From Ruegeria sp. AD91A (GTDB lineage: Bacteria > Pseudomonadota > Alphaproteobacteria > Rhodobacterales > Rhodobacteraceae): DNA of 64,000 bases. Position numbers and translations under genes: made by a program. The notes below the pieces were generated by a model. That model searched no databases, had not been told where the DNA came from, and saw only the letters and a program-made list of their open reading frames with translations. This document shows positions 8,628 through 16,574 of the stretch, in pieces; the stretch's first letter is position 1, and every line of letters begins with the position of its first letter. The stretch spans positions 186,001-250,000 of the forward strand of contig NZ_CP031946.1 in assembly GCF_003443535.1 (NCBI RefSeq), read 5' to 3'.

Positions 8628-10010
8628 TTAGCCCGTTACCTTTTTGAGGTGGTAGGATTTGGGACGTGTCAGGTTGTGATATCCGATCACGGACAGACCG
8701 CCGCCGCGCCCGGTATTCTTGCAGCCCGTCCAGCACAGGCCGGGGTCCAGATAGTCGGCGCGGTTCATGAACACAGTGCCCGTTTCAATCCGGTCACCTA
8801 CCCGCGCCGCACGATCCACATCACGGGTCCACAGGCTGGCGGTCAGGCCAAACTCACTGTCATTCATCAATGCGATGGCCTCTTCGTCGGATGACACTTT
8901 CATGATGCCCACCACGGGCCCAAAGCTCTCGTCCCGCATCACGCGCATGTCATGGGTGACATTGGTCAGGATTTGCGGTGTCAGGCACGCGCCACCATCG
9001 TCTTCAGCGAAGGTGTCGATATGCGCGACCGCGCCGGATGCAACCGCCTCGGCGATCTGTGCTCGCACCTCATCGGCAAAACGCACATTGGCCATCGGGC
9101 CAATCGTTGTCTCGGCATCCAGCGGGTTGCCCAGTTTGTACCCCTTCACGATGTCCACCGCCTTGGCGACAAAGTCATCATAGAGGCTTTCGTGGACATA
9201 GATCCGCTCAATACCACAACAACACTGGCCCGAATTGAACATCGCACCGTCAATCAGCGTGTCGACTGCGGCATCCAGATCGGCGTCGTCCATGACATAG
9301 CCGGGATCCTTGCCGCCCAGCTCGGTGCCGACGCCAGTAAATGTGCCGGCCGCGGCACGTTCCATCGCCTGGCCGCCGCCGACCGAACCGGTGAAGTTCA
9401 CAAAATCAAACGCGTTACCCGCAATCAGGTCGTTCGTAACATCGTGGTTCAGAAAGACGTTCTGGAACACGTCCTCGGGCACACCCGCCGAATGGAACGC
9501 CCTTGCCATGCGCTCGCCCACCAGCAAGGTCTGGGTGGCGTGTTTCAGGACGACCGTGTTGCCCGCGATAAGCGCCGGTGCGACCGTGTTGATCGCCGTC
9601 ATGTAAGGATAGTTCCAGGGCGCCACCACAAAGACGACCCCGTGCGGGATGCGCTTGATATAACGCTTGAACGTCTCATCCTCGCCCACAGCGATATCTG
9701 CCAGGGACGCCTCGGCAATCTTCGCCATGTGGCTTGCGCGTTCGTTGAACCCACCGAACTCACCACCATAACGCACCGGGCGACCCATCATATGGGCCAG
9801 TTCGGGCACGATCTCATCGTTCATGGCACCAATGGCGGCCACGCCAGCCATCACAAGATCAATCCGCTCCTGCAACGGACGGGTCGCCCATTCCGCCTGA
9901 GCAGCCCGAGCGCGGGCTGCGGCCCCGAAAGCGGCGTCTCGCGACAATACTTCACGTTCGGCAAAAACCGATCCGTCGATCGGCGAGACACATTTCAATA
10001 TCTGCCCCAT
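8628..10010 (-). CDS. NAD(P)-dependent aldehyde dehydrogenase
   Basis: Predicted 460 residues from ATG 10010, five bases after GGAG. ALDH features in order: VAPWNYPYMTAINT with the catalytic Asn (~residue 135), NTVVLKHATQT (cofactor lysine), NFTGSVGGG, TELGGKDPGYV with the general-base Glu, FNSGQCCCGIERIYV with the catalytic Cys, and ESFGPVVGIM. It oxidises an aldehyde to the acid. It lies between the glutamine-synthetase-like ligase and the Fe-alcohol dehydrogenase and probably takes the product of the latter. A repeat element with a hairpin (10045-10092) separates it from the ligase gene. Confidence 0.88.
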   Translation of the reverse strand: MGQILKCVSPIDGSVFAEREVLSRDAAFGAAARARAAQAEWATRPLQERIDLVMAGVAAIGAMNDEIVPELAHMMGRPVRYGGEFGGFNERASHMAKIAEASLADIAVGEDETFKRYIKRIPHGVVFVVAPWNYPYMTAINTVAPALIAGNTVVLKHATQTLLVGERMARAFHSAGVPEDVFQNVFLNHDVTNDLIAGNAFDFVNFTGSVGGGQAMERAAAGTFTGVGTELGGKDPGYVMDDADLDAAVDTLIDGAMFNSGQCCCGIERIYVHESLYDDFVAKAVDIVKGYKLGNPLDAETTIGPMANVRFADEVRAQIAEAVASGAVAHIDTFAEDDGGACLTPQILTNVTHDMRVMRDESFGPVVGIMKVSSDEEAIALMNDSEFGLTASLWTRDVDRAARVGDRIETGTVFMNRADYLDPGLCWTGCKNTGRGGGLSVIGYHNLTRPKSYHLKKVTG

Positions 10011-10044
10011 TTTCACTCCATTTCCGAAAGAAACAGGAACCCTG

Positions 10045-10092
10045 CTTCATCTGGCTAAAAATATCCCGGGGGCTGGGGGCAGAGCCCCCAGC
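10045..10092. repeat. Dispersed intergenic element, copy 1 (with hairpin)
   Basis: CTTCATCTGGC at 10045 followed by AAAATATCCCGGGG closely matches the sequence at 43906-43932. It is followed by a perfect 9-bp stem with a 3-nt loop (GCTGGGGGC at 10072-10080, GCCCCCAGC at 10084-10092). Read on the - strand it is a GC hairpin then CCCCGGGATATTTTT, terminator-like in form. It sits between two genes of one operon. Confidence 0.65.
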
Positions 10093-10103
10093 ACGACCCG
10101 AAC

Positions 10104-11456
10104 TCACGCCCGCTCGAACCCGCGGGCGATTTCCCAATCCGTCACCACGCGCTCGAACTCCTCGATTTCGACCTCAGCAGCACGGGTATAGTGGTCGACG
10201 ACGTCATCGCCCATGGCCGCCCGCAACATGACCGAACCATGCAGGGCATCCCGCGCCGCACGAAGGTTGCCAGGGATCATGCCAGTCTCGCCCTGATAAA
10301 CGTCCCCTTGGGTGGGTGGCTGCAAGTCCAACTCCTCTTCGATGCCCGCGATCCCTGCCGCCAGCATGCCAGCCATCGCCAGATAGGGGTTCATATCTGA
10401 GCCCGGAATCCGGCACTCGACTCGCACAGCCTTGGTGCCGTCTCCGCACAGGCGGAAACCAGCGGTGCGGTTGTCCACTGACCAGATGATCCGCGTCGGC
10501 GCGAAGGTGCCTTTCATGAAGCGTTTGTAGCTGTTGATGTAGGGTGCCATGAAACAGGTATAATCCGGGGCGTATTTCAGCAGACCGGCCATGTAGTTCT
10601 TCATCAGCGCCGACATGCCCAGTTCGTCAGCGTCATCGTAAAAGGCGGGCTTGCCGTCGGCCCACAGTGACTGATGCACGTGGGATGAACTGCCCACCTT
10701 ATCGTGATGCCATTTCGGCAGGAAAGTCGCCGCATGACCATGCTGCCACGCGATCTCTTTCACCGCGTTTTTGGCAATCGAATGGTACTCGGCTGTATCC
10801 ATGGCGGGCGCGTATTTGATGTTCAGCTCTTCCTGCCCAGTCTCGGCCTCACCTTTGGTGTTCTCAACCGGAATACCCGCATCCCACAAATGGTTGCGGA
10901 TCGGACGCATCACATGTTCTTCCTTGGTGGTCTGCAGGATGTGATAGTCTTCGTTATAGCCTGATACCGGCGCCAGATCGCGGAACCCTTCCTTGCGGAT
11001 CTGATCAAAGCTCTTTTCGAACAGGAAAAACTCAAGCTCGGTCGCCGTCATGGCGTCATAGCCCATGGCTTTCAAACGGTTGACCTGCTTTTTCAGGATA
11101 GAACGCGGTGCGTGCGGCACTTCCTCATGGGTGTGATGATCCAGCACATCACACATCACCATCACCGTGCCCTCAAGCCACGGCACCGGGCGCAGGGTGC
11201 TAAGGTCCGGCTTCATGACATAATCGCCATAGCCCCGTTCCCAACTGGTCGAGGCATAGCCATCGGGTGTCGCCATCTCCAGATCGGTGGCCAGCAGGTA
11301 GTTGCAGCAATGGGTCTCTTCCCATGCGCCTGCCACGAAATGGCCCGCGTGAAATCGTTTGCCCATCAATCGGCCCTGCATGTCCACCATGCAGACCAAA
11401 ACCGTGTCAACCGAACCCTCGGATACCTGCGTTTTCAGATGTTCGAACGTGAGCAT
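10104..11456 (-). CDS. Glutamine-synthetase-like gamma-glutamyl-amine ligase
   Basis: A 450-residue glutamine-synthetase-fold enzyme. Catalytic motifs are present: TATELEFFLF (metal-binding Glu), GQEELNIKY, the ATP-site GSSSHVHQSLW, VDNRTAGFR and VECRIPGSDMNPYLAMAG. It lacks the C-terminal adenylylation region of housekeeping GlnA and resembles the PuuA/GlnA3-like branch that ligates glutamate to amines. Neighbouring alcohol and aldehyde dehydrogenases, a TRAP importer and an N-formylglutamate amidohydrolase-like enzyme point to gamma-glutamylation of an imported amine as the first catabolic step. The product could be gamma-glutamyl-ethanolamine; the acceptor amine is an inference. Confidence 0.82.
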   Translation of the reverse strand: MLTFEHLKTQVSEGSVDTVLVCMVDMQGRLMGKRFHAGHFVAGAWEETHCCNYLLATDLEMATPDGYASTSWERGYGDYVMKPDLSTLRPVPWLEGTVMVMCDVLDHHTHEEVPHAPRSILKKQVNRLKAMGYDAMTATELEFFLFEKSFDQIRKEGFRDLAPVSGYNEDYHILQTTKEEHVMRPIRNHLWDAGIPVENTKGEAETGQEELNIKYAPAMDTAEYHSIAKNAVKEIAWQHGHAATFLPKWHHDKVGSSSHVHQSLWADGKPAFYDDADELGMSALMKNYMAGLLKYAPDYTCFMAPYINSYKRFMKGTFAPTRIIWSVDNRTAGFRLCGDGTKAVRVECRIPGSDMNPYLAMAGMLAAGIAGIEEELDLQPPTQGDVYQGETGMIPGNLRAARDALHGSVMLRAAMGDDVVDHYTRAAEVEIEEFERVVTDWEIARGFERA

Positions 11457-11506
11457 GTGCCACCTTTATCTTTGCCGAGATCCATCATCGGCCATTCGTC
11501 CTGTTT

Positions 11507-11533
11507 GACCCGCCCCCACGGAAGGGGCAGGTC
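11507..11533 (-). other. Intercistronic stem-loop after the TRAP binding-protein gene
   Basis: On the - strand GACCTGCCCC pairs with GGGGCGGGTC over ten positions (one U-G wobble). It lies 14 nt past the stop codon of the binding-protein gene, and no U-run follows. The position and form suit an mRNA-stabilising or partially attenuating hairpin rather than a full terminator. Confidence 0.5.
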
Positions 11534-11546
11534 GCTTGGCCAATTC

Positions 11547-12578
11547 TTAGCCGTAGCGGTAGGGCCGTCCAGCCTTCAGCATGTCGGCGTTATATTGTTT
11601 GAAGATTTCAACAACCTTCGCCTTGGTCTCGGACTCGGCTGCTATCTCATCCCAGAATGCAACGGCGGCCGCCTCGACCGTCGCCCATTCGTCGTCCGGA
11701 ATCGAGGTCAGCTGCATCTTGTCGCCATTGACGCGCAGGCTGGCTTCACCGCCCCAGTACCACCACTGACGATAATAGTGCGACTGATCGGTGCAAACGC
11801 GGAACAAGGTCTGCAGGTCTTCGGGCAACTCATTCCAGCGATCCATGTTGGCGAAGAACGATCCAGCCCATGCGCCCGAAATGTTGTTGGTCAGGAAGTA
11901 GTTGGTCACATCCGCCCAGCCGACAGTGTAGTCTTCGGTGATGCCGGACCATGCGATGCCGTCCAGCTCACCAGTTTGAACCGCGACTTCGATGTCTTCC
12001 CAGGGCAGGGTGACCGGCACAACGCCGAACTGAGACAGGAAGCGGCCCGCAGTCGGGAAGGTGAAGACACGCTTGCCCTGCAGGTCAGCGAGACTGTTGA
12101 TCGGGTCTTTGGTGGCAAAGTGGCAAGGGTCCCACGCACCGGCCGAGATGTGTTTTACACCGACTGCCGAATATTGCTCGTCCCAGATTTCATTCAGGCC
12201 GTACTGGTTGAACAGAACCGGCACATCCAAAGAATAGCGTGATGCGAATGGGAAATAGCCGCCGAAAACAGTGACCTCGGTGGGTGACGCCATCGAGTCA
12301 TCATCCGACTGCACGGCATCAATCGTGCCGCGCTGCATGGCGCGGAACAATTCACCCGTTGGAACCAGCTGATCGGCATAGAACAGCTCGATCTGCATCC
12401 GGTCGCCGGCGATTGTGTTGAACATCTTGATGGCGGGGTCGATCACGTGTTCGGCCAACGCCGGGCCGGCATAGGTCTGCATCCGCCATCTGATGGTCGA
12501 TTGCGCCAGTGCAGGCGTCGCCAGCGCAGCAGCGGGGGCCGCCGCGGCACCTTTCAGAAATGTACGTCTGTTCGTCAT
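11547..12578 (-). CDS. TRAP transporter periplasmic substrate-binding protein (DctP/TakP family)
   Basis: A 343-residue DctP-family binding protein with a Tat-like signal (NRRTFLKGAAAA, cleavage after ATPALA). The fold markers SLADLQGKRVFTFPTAGRF, LPWEDIEVAVQTGELDGI and WWYWGGE match the TakP-like branch annotated for mannitol/chloroaromatic or keto-acid ligands. ATG 12578 has GGAGAGAGAGA upstream. It delivers substrate to the DctQ/DctM permease encoded just upstream in the operon. Small stem-loops flank the gene on both sides, which would favour higher steady-state levels of this part of the message. The ligand is not visible from the sequence; the catabolic genes suggest an amine or amino alcohol. 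Confidence 0.88.
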   Translation of the reverse strand: MTNRRTFLKGAAAAPAAALATPALAQSTIRWRMQTYAGPALAEHVIDPAIKMFNTIAGDRMQIELFYADQLVPTGELFRAMQRGTIDAVQSDDDSMASPTEVTVFGGYFPFASRYSLDVPVLFNQYGLNEIWDEQYSAVGVKHISAGAWDPCHFATKDPINSLADLQGKRVFTFPTAGRFLSQFGVVPVTLPWEDIEVAVQTGELDGIAWSGITEDYTVGWADVTNYFLTNNISGAWAGSFFANMDRWNELPEDLQTLFRVCTDQSHYYRQWWYWGGEASLRVNGDKMQLTSIPDDEWATVEAAAVAFWDEIAAESETKAKVVEIFKQYNADMLKAGRPYRYG

Positions 12579-12608
12579 TCTCTCTCTCCGTTGGTCAGTT
12601 TCAGTTAT

Positions 12609-12644
12609 GCGGGGATTGCCCGCGAAGCCCCGGTTTGATCCGGG
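12609..12644 (-). other. Two small stem-loops in the gap between DctM-type and DctP-type genes
   Basis: GCGGG/CCCGC (12609-12613 with 12619-12623) and CCCGG/CCGGG (12629-12633 with 12640-12644) are short inverted repeats side by side in the 67-bp gap upstream of the binding-protein gene. Stems are only five pairs, so the structural call is weak. Confidence 0.35.
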
Positions 12645-12645
12645 A

Positions 12646-13971
12646 TCATTTGTTGTAAACGTATTCGGGCAGCCAGAGCGCGATCTGCGGGAAGGTCATG
12701 ATAATCGCCAGCGCCAGCGTCATCACCATCACGAAAGGCAGGATTGACCCGTAGATGTCGCGCAGCGAAATCTCTGGCGGTGCCATCGCGCGCATCAGGA
12801 ACAGGTTATAGCCGAAGGGCGGTGTCATATAGGCGATCTGGGTCGTGATCGTATAGAGCACCCCATACCAGATCAGATCGAATCCCATTGCGCCGACCAG
12901 GGGAACGTACAAAGGCGCGACGATCACCAGCATGGCAGTGTCGTCCAGAAACGTGCCCATCAGGATAAAGCTGAGCTGCATCAAGATCAGGATCAGCCAA
13001 GGGTTCAGGCCCAGACGTTCGGTAAACAGGTTCTCGATTGCTCGAACGGCGCCCAAACCGTCGAAAACAGCGCCAAAGGCAAGCGCAGCCAGGATGATCC
13101 ACATGAACATACAGGTAATGCCCAACGTTGACCGGACCGAGGTCTCGAATACTTCGCGCGTCATACGGCCCTTGAGGATGGCTGCGGCGAACGCCGTCAA
13201 GGCGCCGATGGCTGAGCTTTCGACCAGCGAGGTCCAGCCGTTGACAAAGGGCACCATCATCGCGGCGAATATACCCAAAGGCAGAAGGCCCGCGCGCAAC
13301 AGGCGCAGTTTCTCTGCCATGGGCACGTCGCGCTCTTCGGCTGACAGAGCCGGCCCCAAGGCCGGGTTAATGCGGCAGCGGATCACGATATACAGGATGA
13401 ACATTGCAGCCATCATCAGCCCGGGAAGCAGCCCGGCAAGCCACAGCTGCCCAACCGGCTGGCGCGCAATCATTGCATAAAGAACCAGCACGACGGAGGG
13501 TGGCACAAGGATGCCCAGTGATGATCCGGCTTGTATCACCCCGGTCACCATCTTCTTGTCGTACCCACGTTTCAGCAACTCAGGCAGCGCAATGGTCGCT
13601 CCGATGGCCATGCCCGCAACACTCAGCCCGTTCATGGCCGAAATCAGCACCATAAGGCCAATCGTGCCAATCGCGAGACCGCCGTTCAGACCGCCCATCC
13701 AGACGTGGAACATCTTGTACAGATCGTCTGCGATTTTGGACTCGGCCAAAACGTAGCCCATGAAGATGAACATCGGCAGGGTCAGCAGCGGGTACCATTT
13801 CATCAGCTTCATGGCTGCCGAAAAACCAATGTCATAGCCGCCGCGATCCCCCCACAGGAACAGGGCGGCCATCACGGCGACAAAACCAATCGCGCCAAAA
13901 ACGCGCTGCCCGGTCATTAGCATCAGCATCATGGTCGAAAACATCAGGATGGCGATCAACTCGTAGGACAT
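12646..13971 (-). CDS. TRAP transporter large permease (DctM family)
   Basis: A 441-residue polytopic membrane protein with about 12 hydrophobic segments. Typical DctM features include the VIQAGSSLGILVPPSVVLVLYA segment (~residues 142-163), MGTFLDDTAMLVI and MTPPFGYNLFLM. It is the ion-coupled transport subunit that works with the small permease and the periplasmic binding protein. Its start codon overlaps the last base of the small-permease gene, as is common in TRAP operons. Confidence 0.92.
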   Translation of the reverse strand: MSYELIAILMFSTMMLMLMTGQRVFGAIGFVAVMAALFLWGDRGGYDIGFSAAMKLMKWYPLLTLPMFIFMGYVLAESKIADDLYKMFHVWMGGLNGGLAIGTIGLMVLISAMNGLSVAGMAIGATIALPELLKRGYDKKMVTGVIQAGSSLGILVPPSVVLVLYAMIARQPVGQLWLAGLLPGLMMAAMFILYIVIRCRINPALGPALSAEERDVPMAEKLRLLRAGLLPLGIFAAMMVPFVNGWTSLVESSAIGALTAFAAAILKGRMTREVFETSVRSTLGITCMFMWIILAALAFGAVFDGLGAVRAIENLFTERLGLNPWLILILMQLSFILMGTFLDDTAMLVIVAPLYVPLVGAMGFDLIWYGVLYTITTQIAYMTPPFGYNLFLMRAMAPPEISLRDIYGSILPFVMVMTLALAIIMTFPQIALWLPEYVYNK

Positions 13972-14489
13972 CAGATCACCTCGCGCGGGATGTCATGGCC
14001 CTGGATGCGCAGAATATCTTTGAACAGTTCCGAGATTGCCTGCAGCAACATCAGGAACAGACCCACGACCATTATGACCTTGATCGGCCACAGATAGGGA
14101 CGCCACGCCGTCGGGCTGCGTTCACCATATTGCAGCGAATAGCTCAGCGAGTCGTATCCGCCATAAATCATCACACCAAGATAGGTTATCAGGAAAAAGA
14201 CGGTGATCGCATCCGTCCATGCCCGACGGCGGTCGGACCATTCGCCGTACAGCAGGTCCATGCGGACGTTGGACCCCATCTGGATCGAATAAGGGCCGCC
14301 CAGAATGTAGTAGGCGACCATTGCGAACTGGGCCATCTCCAGTGTCCATAGCGATGGCAGAAAGAACGTTTTCGAGATCGAGGACCAGAGCAGGATGCCC
14401 ATCATGACGAATATTCCGTACATGACAACGCGCCCGATCCAGCGGTTCGCGCGGTCAATGACCGCCACATATCCCCGCATAAAATTCAT
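13971..14489 (-). CDS. TRAP transporter small permease (DctQ family)
   Basis: A 172-residue protein with four predicted transmembrane helices and the DctQ pattern: FLPSLWTLEMAQFAMVAYYILGGPYSI in the first half (split by charged turns) and a Trp/Pro-rich loop (SPTAWRPYLWPIKV) before the last helix. It partners the large permease, with which it shares one base, and lies 16 bp after the amidohydrolase gene in the same transcript. Confidence 0.9.
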   Translation of the reverse strand: MNFMRGYVAVIDRANRWIGRVVMYGIFVMMGILLWSSISKTFFLPSLWTLEMAQFAMVAYYILGGPYSIQMGSNVRMDLLYGEWSDRRRAWTDAITVFFLITYLGVMIYGGYDSLSYSLQYGERSPTAWRPYLWPIKVIMVVGLFLMLLQAISELFKDILRIQGHDIPREVI

Positions 14490-14505
14490 CTCGATACCTC
14501 TGTTC

Positions 14506-15300
14506 TCATGGTTTCGCCTCTGCGTGCGATATGTCTTTGATGACCGATTGCAGAATTGGCATCAGCAATCCCGCAATGCGATTCACGCCTTTTGGTGAGT
14601 CGATCAGATCGTTTCGGACTTCGATCATGACATTTGGAAGCCCACGCCTGATCGCGTGTTCGCGCAACGTGTGTGTGACGCCATCTGTGGCCGAGTAGGG
14701 CTCATTCAAAGCCACACGTAGCCCCGAGCCTTCCGAGTGCCGAAGCATGAGTTGTGCGGCGCAGTCGTCTGCATCATGGAGAATTCCCAGCTCTACCGAT
14801 CTGGGTTGTCCTTTGTAGACAGGCGTGAAGCTGTGGATCGTAAACACAACCGGCGGTTCACGTCGCGAATCCAGCGTAGATGAAACCAGCTGTTTGAACG
14901 GTTCATAGACATCGCGAACCCGCTGGGCACGTTGAGCGTCCGTCAGGTTCATGTTTCCGGGAACGGAAAACACTTCGCTGACCTGCGGCATGGCATCTTC
15001 GCGTTCGGGCGGACGGTTGCAGTCATAAACCAGCCGACTGACGCGCGAGTGGACAAGCGGCGCATCCAAAGCGCCCATCAGTTCCACCGAAAGGTCCAGC
15101 GCGCCGATGTCCCACGCCGCATGAGAAGACGCAGCCACCTCATCCAGCCCCAATCCACCCAGCGCGGCAGGAATAAACCGGCTTGCATGTTCGCATATCA
15201 GCACAGCAGGCGCGCGACCGTGCGCATTGAGCACGCGGGCTGCCGGGGCTTCAGTCGGCTGTAGCAATGATGACTCGGTCTCGTGACGCATAGGTAGCAT
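14506..15300 (-). CDS. N-formylglutamate amidohydrolase family protein
   Basis: Up to 264 residues of the FGase (HutG-like) zinc amidohydrolase family: LICEHASRFIP near residue 33, SRLVYDCNRPP near 90, TIHSFTPVYKG near 148 and MIEVRNDL near 235. Known members remove formyl from N-formylglutamate in histidine breakdown, but no hut genes are here. In this operon it probably hydrolyses a gamma-glutamyl amide, releasing glutamate and an amino acid. Start is uncertain: ATG 15300 overlaps an inverted-repeat arm, ATG 15291 is three codons in, and neither has a clear ribosome site; a leaderless message is possible. First gene of the seven-gene operon. Confidence 0.8.
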   Translation of the reverse strand: MLPMRHETESSLLQPTEAPAARVLNAHGRAPAVLICEHASRFIPAALGGLGLDEVAASSHAAWDIGALDLSVELMGALDAPLVHSRVSRLVYDCNRPPEREDAMPQVSEVFSVPGNMNLTDAQRAQRVRDVYEPFKQLVSSTLDSRREPPVVFTIHSFTPVYKGQPRSVELGILHDADDCAAQLMLRHSEGSGLRVALNEPYSATDGVTHTLREHAIRRGLPNVMIEVRNDLIDSPKGVNRIAGLLMPILQSVIKDISHAEAKP

Positions 15301-15375
15301 TTGTTACAGCAACTTCTCACCTGTCAAGAAAATTTCTGTAGACAAAATTACAAACAAACATATTCTGTAACAAAT
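15299..15375. promoter_or_regulatory. Divergent promoter region with three copies of a putative regulator box
   Basis: ATTTGTTACAG at 15299-15309 and CTGTAACAAAT at 15365-15375 are exact reverse complements. A third related copy, TTTCTGTAGACAAAATT, lies between them at about 15333-15349. The region separates the catabolic operon (-) from the RpiR-type gene (+). The boxes are the best candidates for the operator of that regulator, and one arm covers the first ATG of the operon. Confidence 0.6.
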
Positions 15376-15382
15376 TTAAGAA

Positions 15383-16267
15383 ATGAGAGCGCCAATGGCC
15401 ACCGTTGCCAAACTTGTCAAACAGCGGATTCAGGATGAGCTGGACGATCTGACACGCTCCGAGCGTCAGTTGGCCTCTGTCCTGTTGCAGGATTATCCGA
15501 TGGCCGGTTTGCAATCGATCACCAAGCTGGCCGCTGCAGCGCAGGTTTCGACCCCGACCGTTATTCGCATGGCGCGCAAGCTTGGCTTCGACGGGTTCCC
15601 GGACCTGCAGGACGCGCTGCGCGAAGAAGTGGCGGCGCAGATCAAAAAGCCGATCTCGAAGCGGGACGCCTGGGTTGTGGATGATGAGGCTGAGCATCCA
15701 ACAACGCGCTTTGCGCAAGCGGTATGGACCAACATGCGCCACACGCTGGAACGTCTGGACAAAGAGATGTTCGATGCCGTTGCGCATCTTCTGGCAGAGA
15801 CAGAGCGCCATCTTTATGTCGTTGGTGGCCGCATCACCCGGTCAAACGCGGATTACCTGTTCAATCACATGCAGATCATCCGACCCAATGTGACGATGCT
15901 GGGCAATTCGGCGAATGTCTGGCCGCAATACCTTTTGGATATGGATGAATCATCCGTTCTGGTGATCTTCGACATCCGCCGTTACGAGGCGCATCTGGAG
16001 AAGCTGGCACAGGTTGCCTCGGGCCGCGGCGTCACCGTTGTGCTGTTTACGGATCAATGGGGGTCACCGATAGGAAAGACCGCCAATTATTCCTTCCACG
16101 CGCTGGTTGAGGCACCATCCAGTTGGGATTCGACGATTGCCTTGCAGTTGATTTCAGAAACACTGATTGCAGAAGTGCAGGAGGCACGGTGGGAAGAAAG
16201 CAAGGAGCGGATTGAAGAACTGGAACGGTTTTTCTCGTCGACCAGAATATTCCGTAACCAGGACTGA
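15383..16267 (+). CDS. MurR/RpiR family transcriptional regulator
   Basis: A 294-residue regulator with an N-terminal RpiR-type helix-turn-helix (about residues 20-80; LTRSERQLASVLL, then QVSTPTVIRMARKLGFDGFPDLQ) and a C-terminal SIS domain (about 130-270; HLYVVGGRITRSNADYL) that binds phosphosugars or other small ligands in relatives. A second in-frame ATG at 15395 is possible. It is divergent from the TRAP/gamma-glutamyl operon and probably controls it and itself through the repeated CTGTA-ACAAA boxes in the 82-bp gap. The inducer is unknown. Confidence 0.88.
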   Translation: MRAPMATVAKLVKQRIQDELDDLTRSERQLASVLLQDYPMAGLQSITKLAAAAQVSTPTVIRMARKLGFDGFPDLQDALREEVAAQIKKPISKRDAWVVDDEAEHPTTRFAQAVWTNMRHTLERLDKEMFDAVAHLLAETERHLYVVGGRITRSNADYLFNHMQIIRPNVTMLGNSANVWPQYLLDMDESSVLVIFDIRRYEAHLEKLAQVASGRGVTVVLFTDQWGSPIGKTANYSFHALVEAPSSWDSTIALQLISETLIAEVQEARWEESKERIEELERFFSSTRIFRNQD

Positions 16268-16371
16268 ACGTCCGGTAGTGGGCGGCGCAGTTTCCGAAAA
16301 AATGCACCACTAAATTTGCCACTTCCGGCTTGACGTGCCCGAACGCATGACTTAACCAGCGCAAACCATTT

Positions 16372-16445
16372 GCGGGTATAGCTTAATGGTAAAGCCCCTG
16401 CCTTCCAAGCAGGCTATGTCGGTTCGATTCCGTCTACCCGCTCCA
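16372..16445 (+). tRNA. tRNA-Gly (anticodon TCC)
   Basis: A complete cloverleaf: acceptor GCGGGTA/TACCCGC, discriminator T, encoded CCA at 16443-16445, anticodon stem CCTGC/GCAGG with loop CTTCCAA giving anticodon TCC, and T-loop GGTTCGATTCC. It reads GGA (and by wobble GGG) glycine codons. No integrase or attachment repeat is seen next to it. Confidence 0.96.
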
Positions 16446-16574
16446 TTCCTTTCATTAAATTCTGCGTCAAATGGCCCTTTCGACCTACCGATTGTGGTCG
16501 TGATGCTTGACCATACCTGACTGTACCTCCAAGAAAGCGGTCACTCAGTACCGTTCAGGACACAAAGGCCAGAC

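Noticed and set aside
8952..10058. A 368-codon open frame antisense to the aldehyde dehydrogenase
   Set aside because: No domain is recognisable, no ribosome site is seen, and the sense frame contains every ALDH catalytic motif.
11112..12242. A 376-codon open frame on the + strand across the ligase and binding-protein genes
   Set aside because: It spans the ends of two well-supported opposite-strand genes and their intergenic hairpin; its translation is not protein-like.
16372..16574. Genomic-island attachment site at tRNA-Gly
   Set aside because: There is no integrase, no repeat of the tRNA 3' end nearby and no change in gene character downstream.
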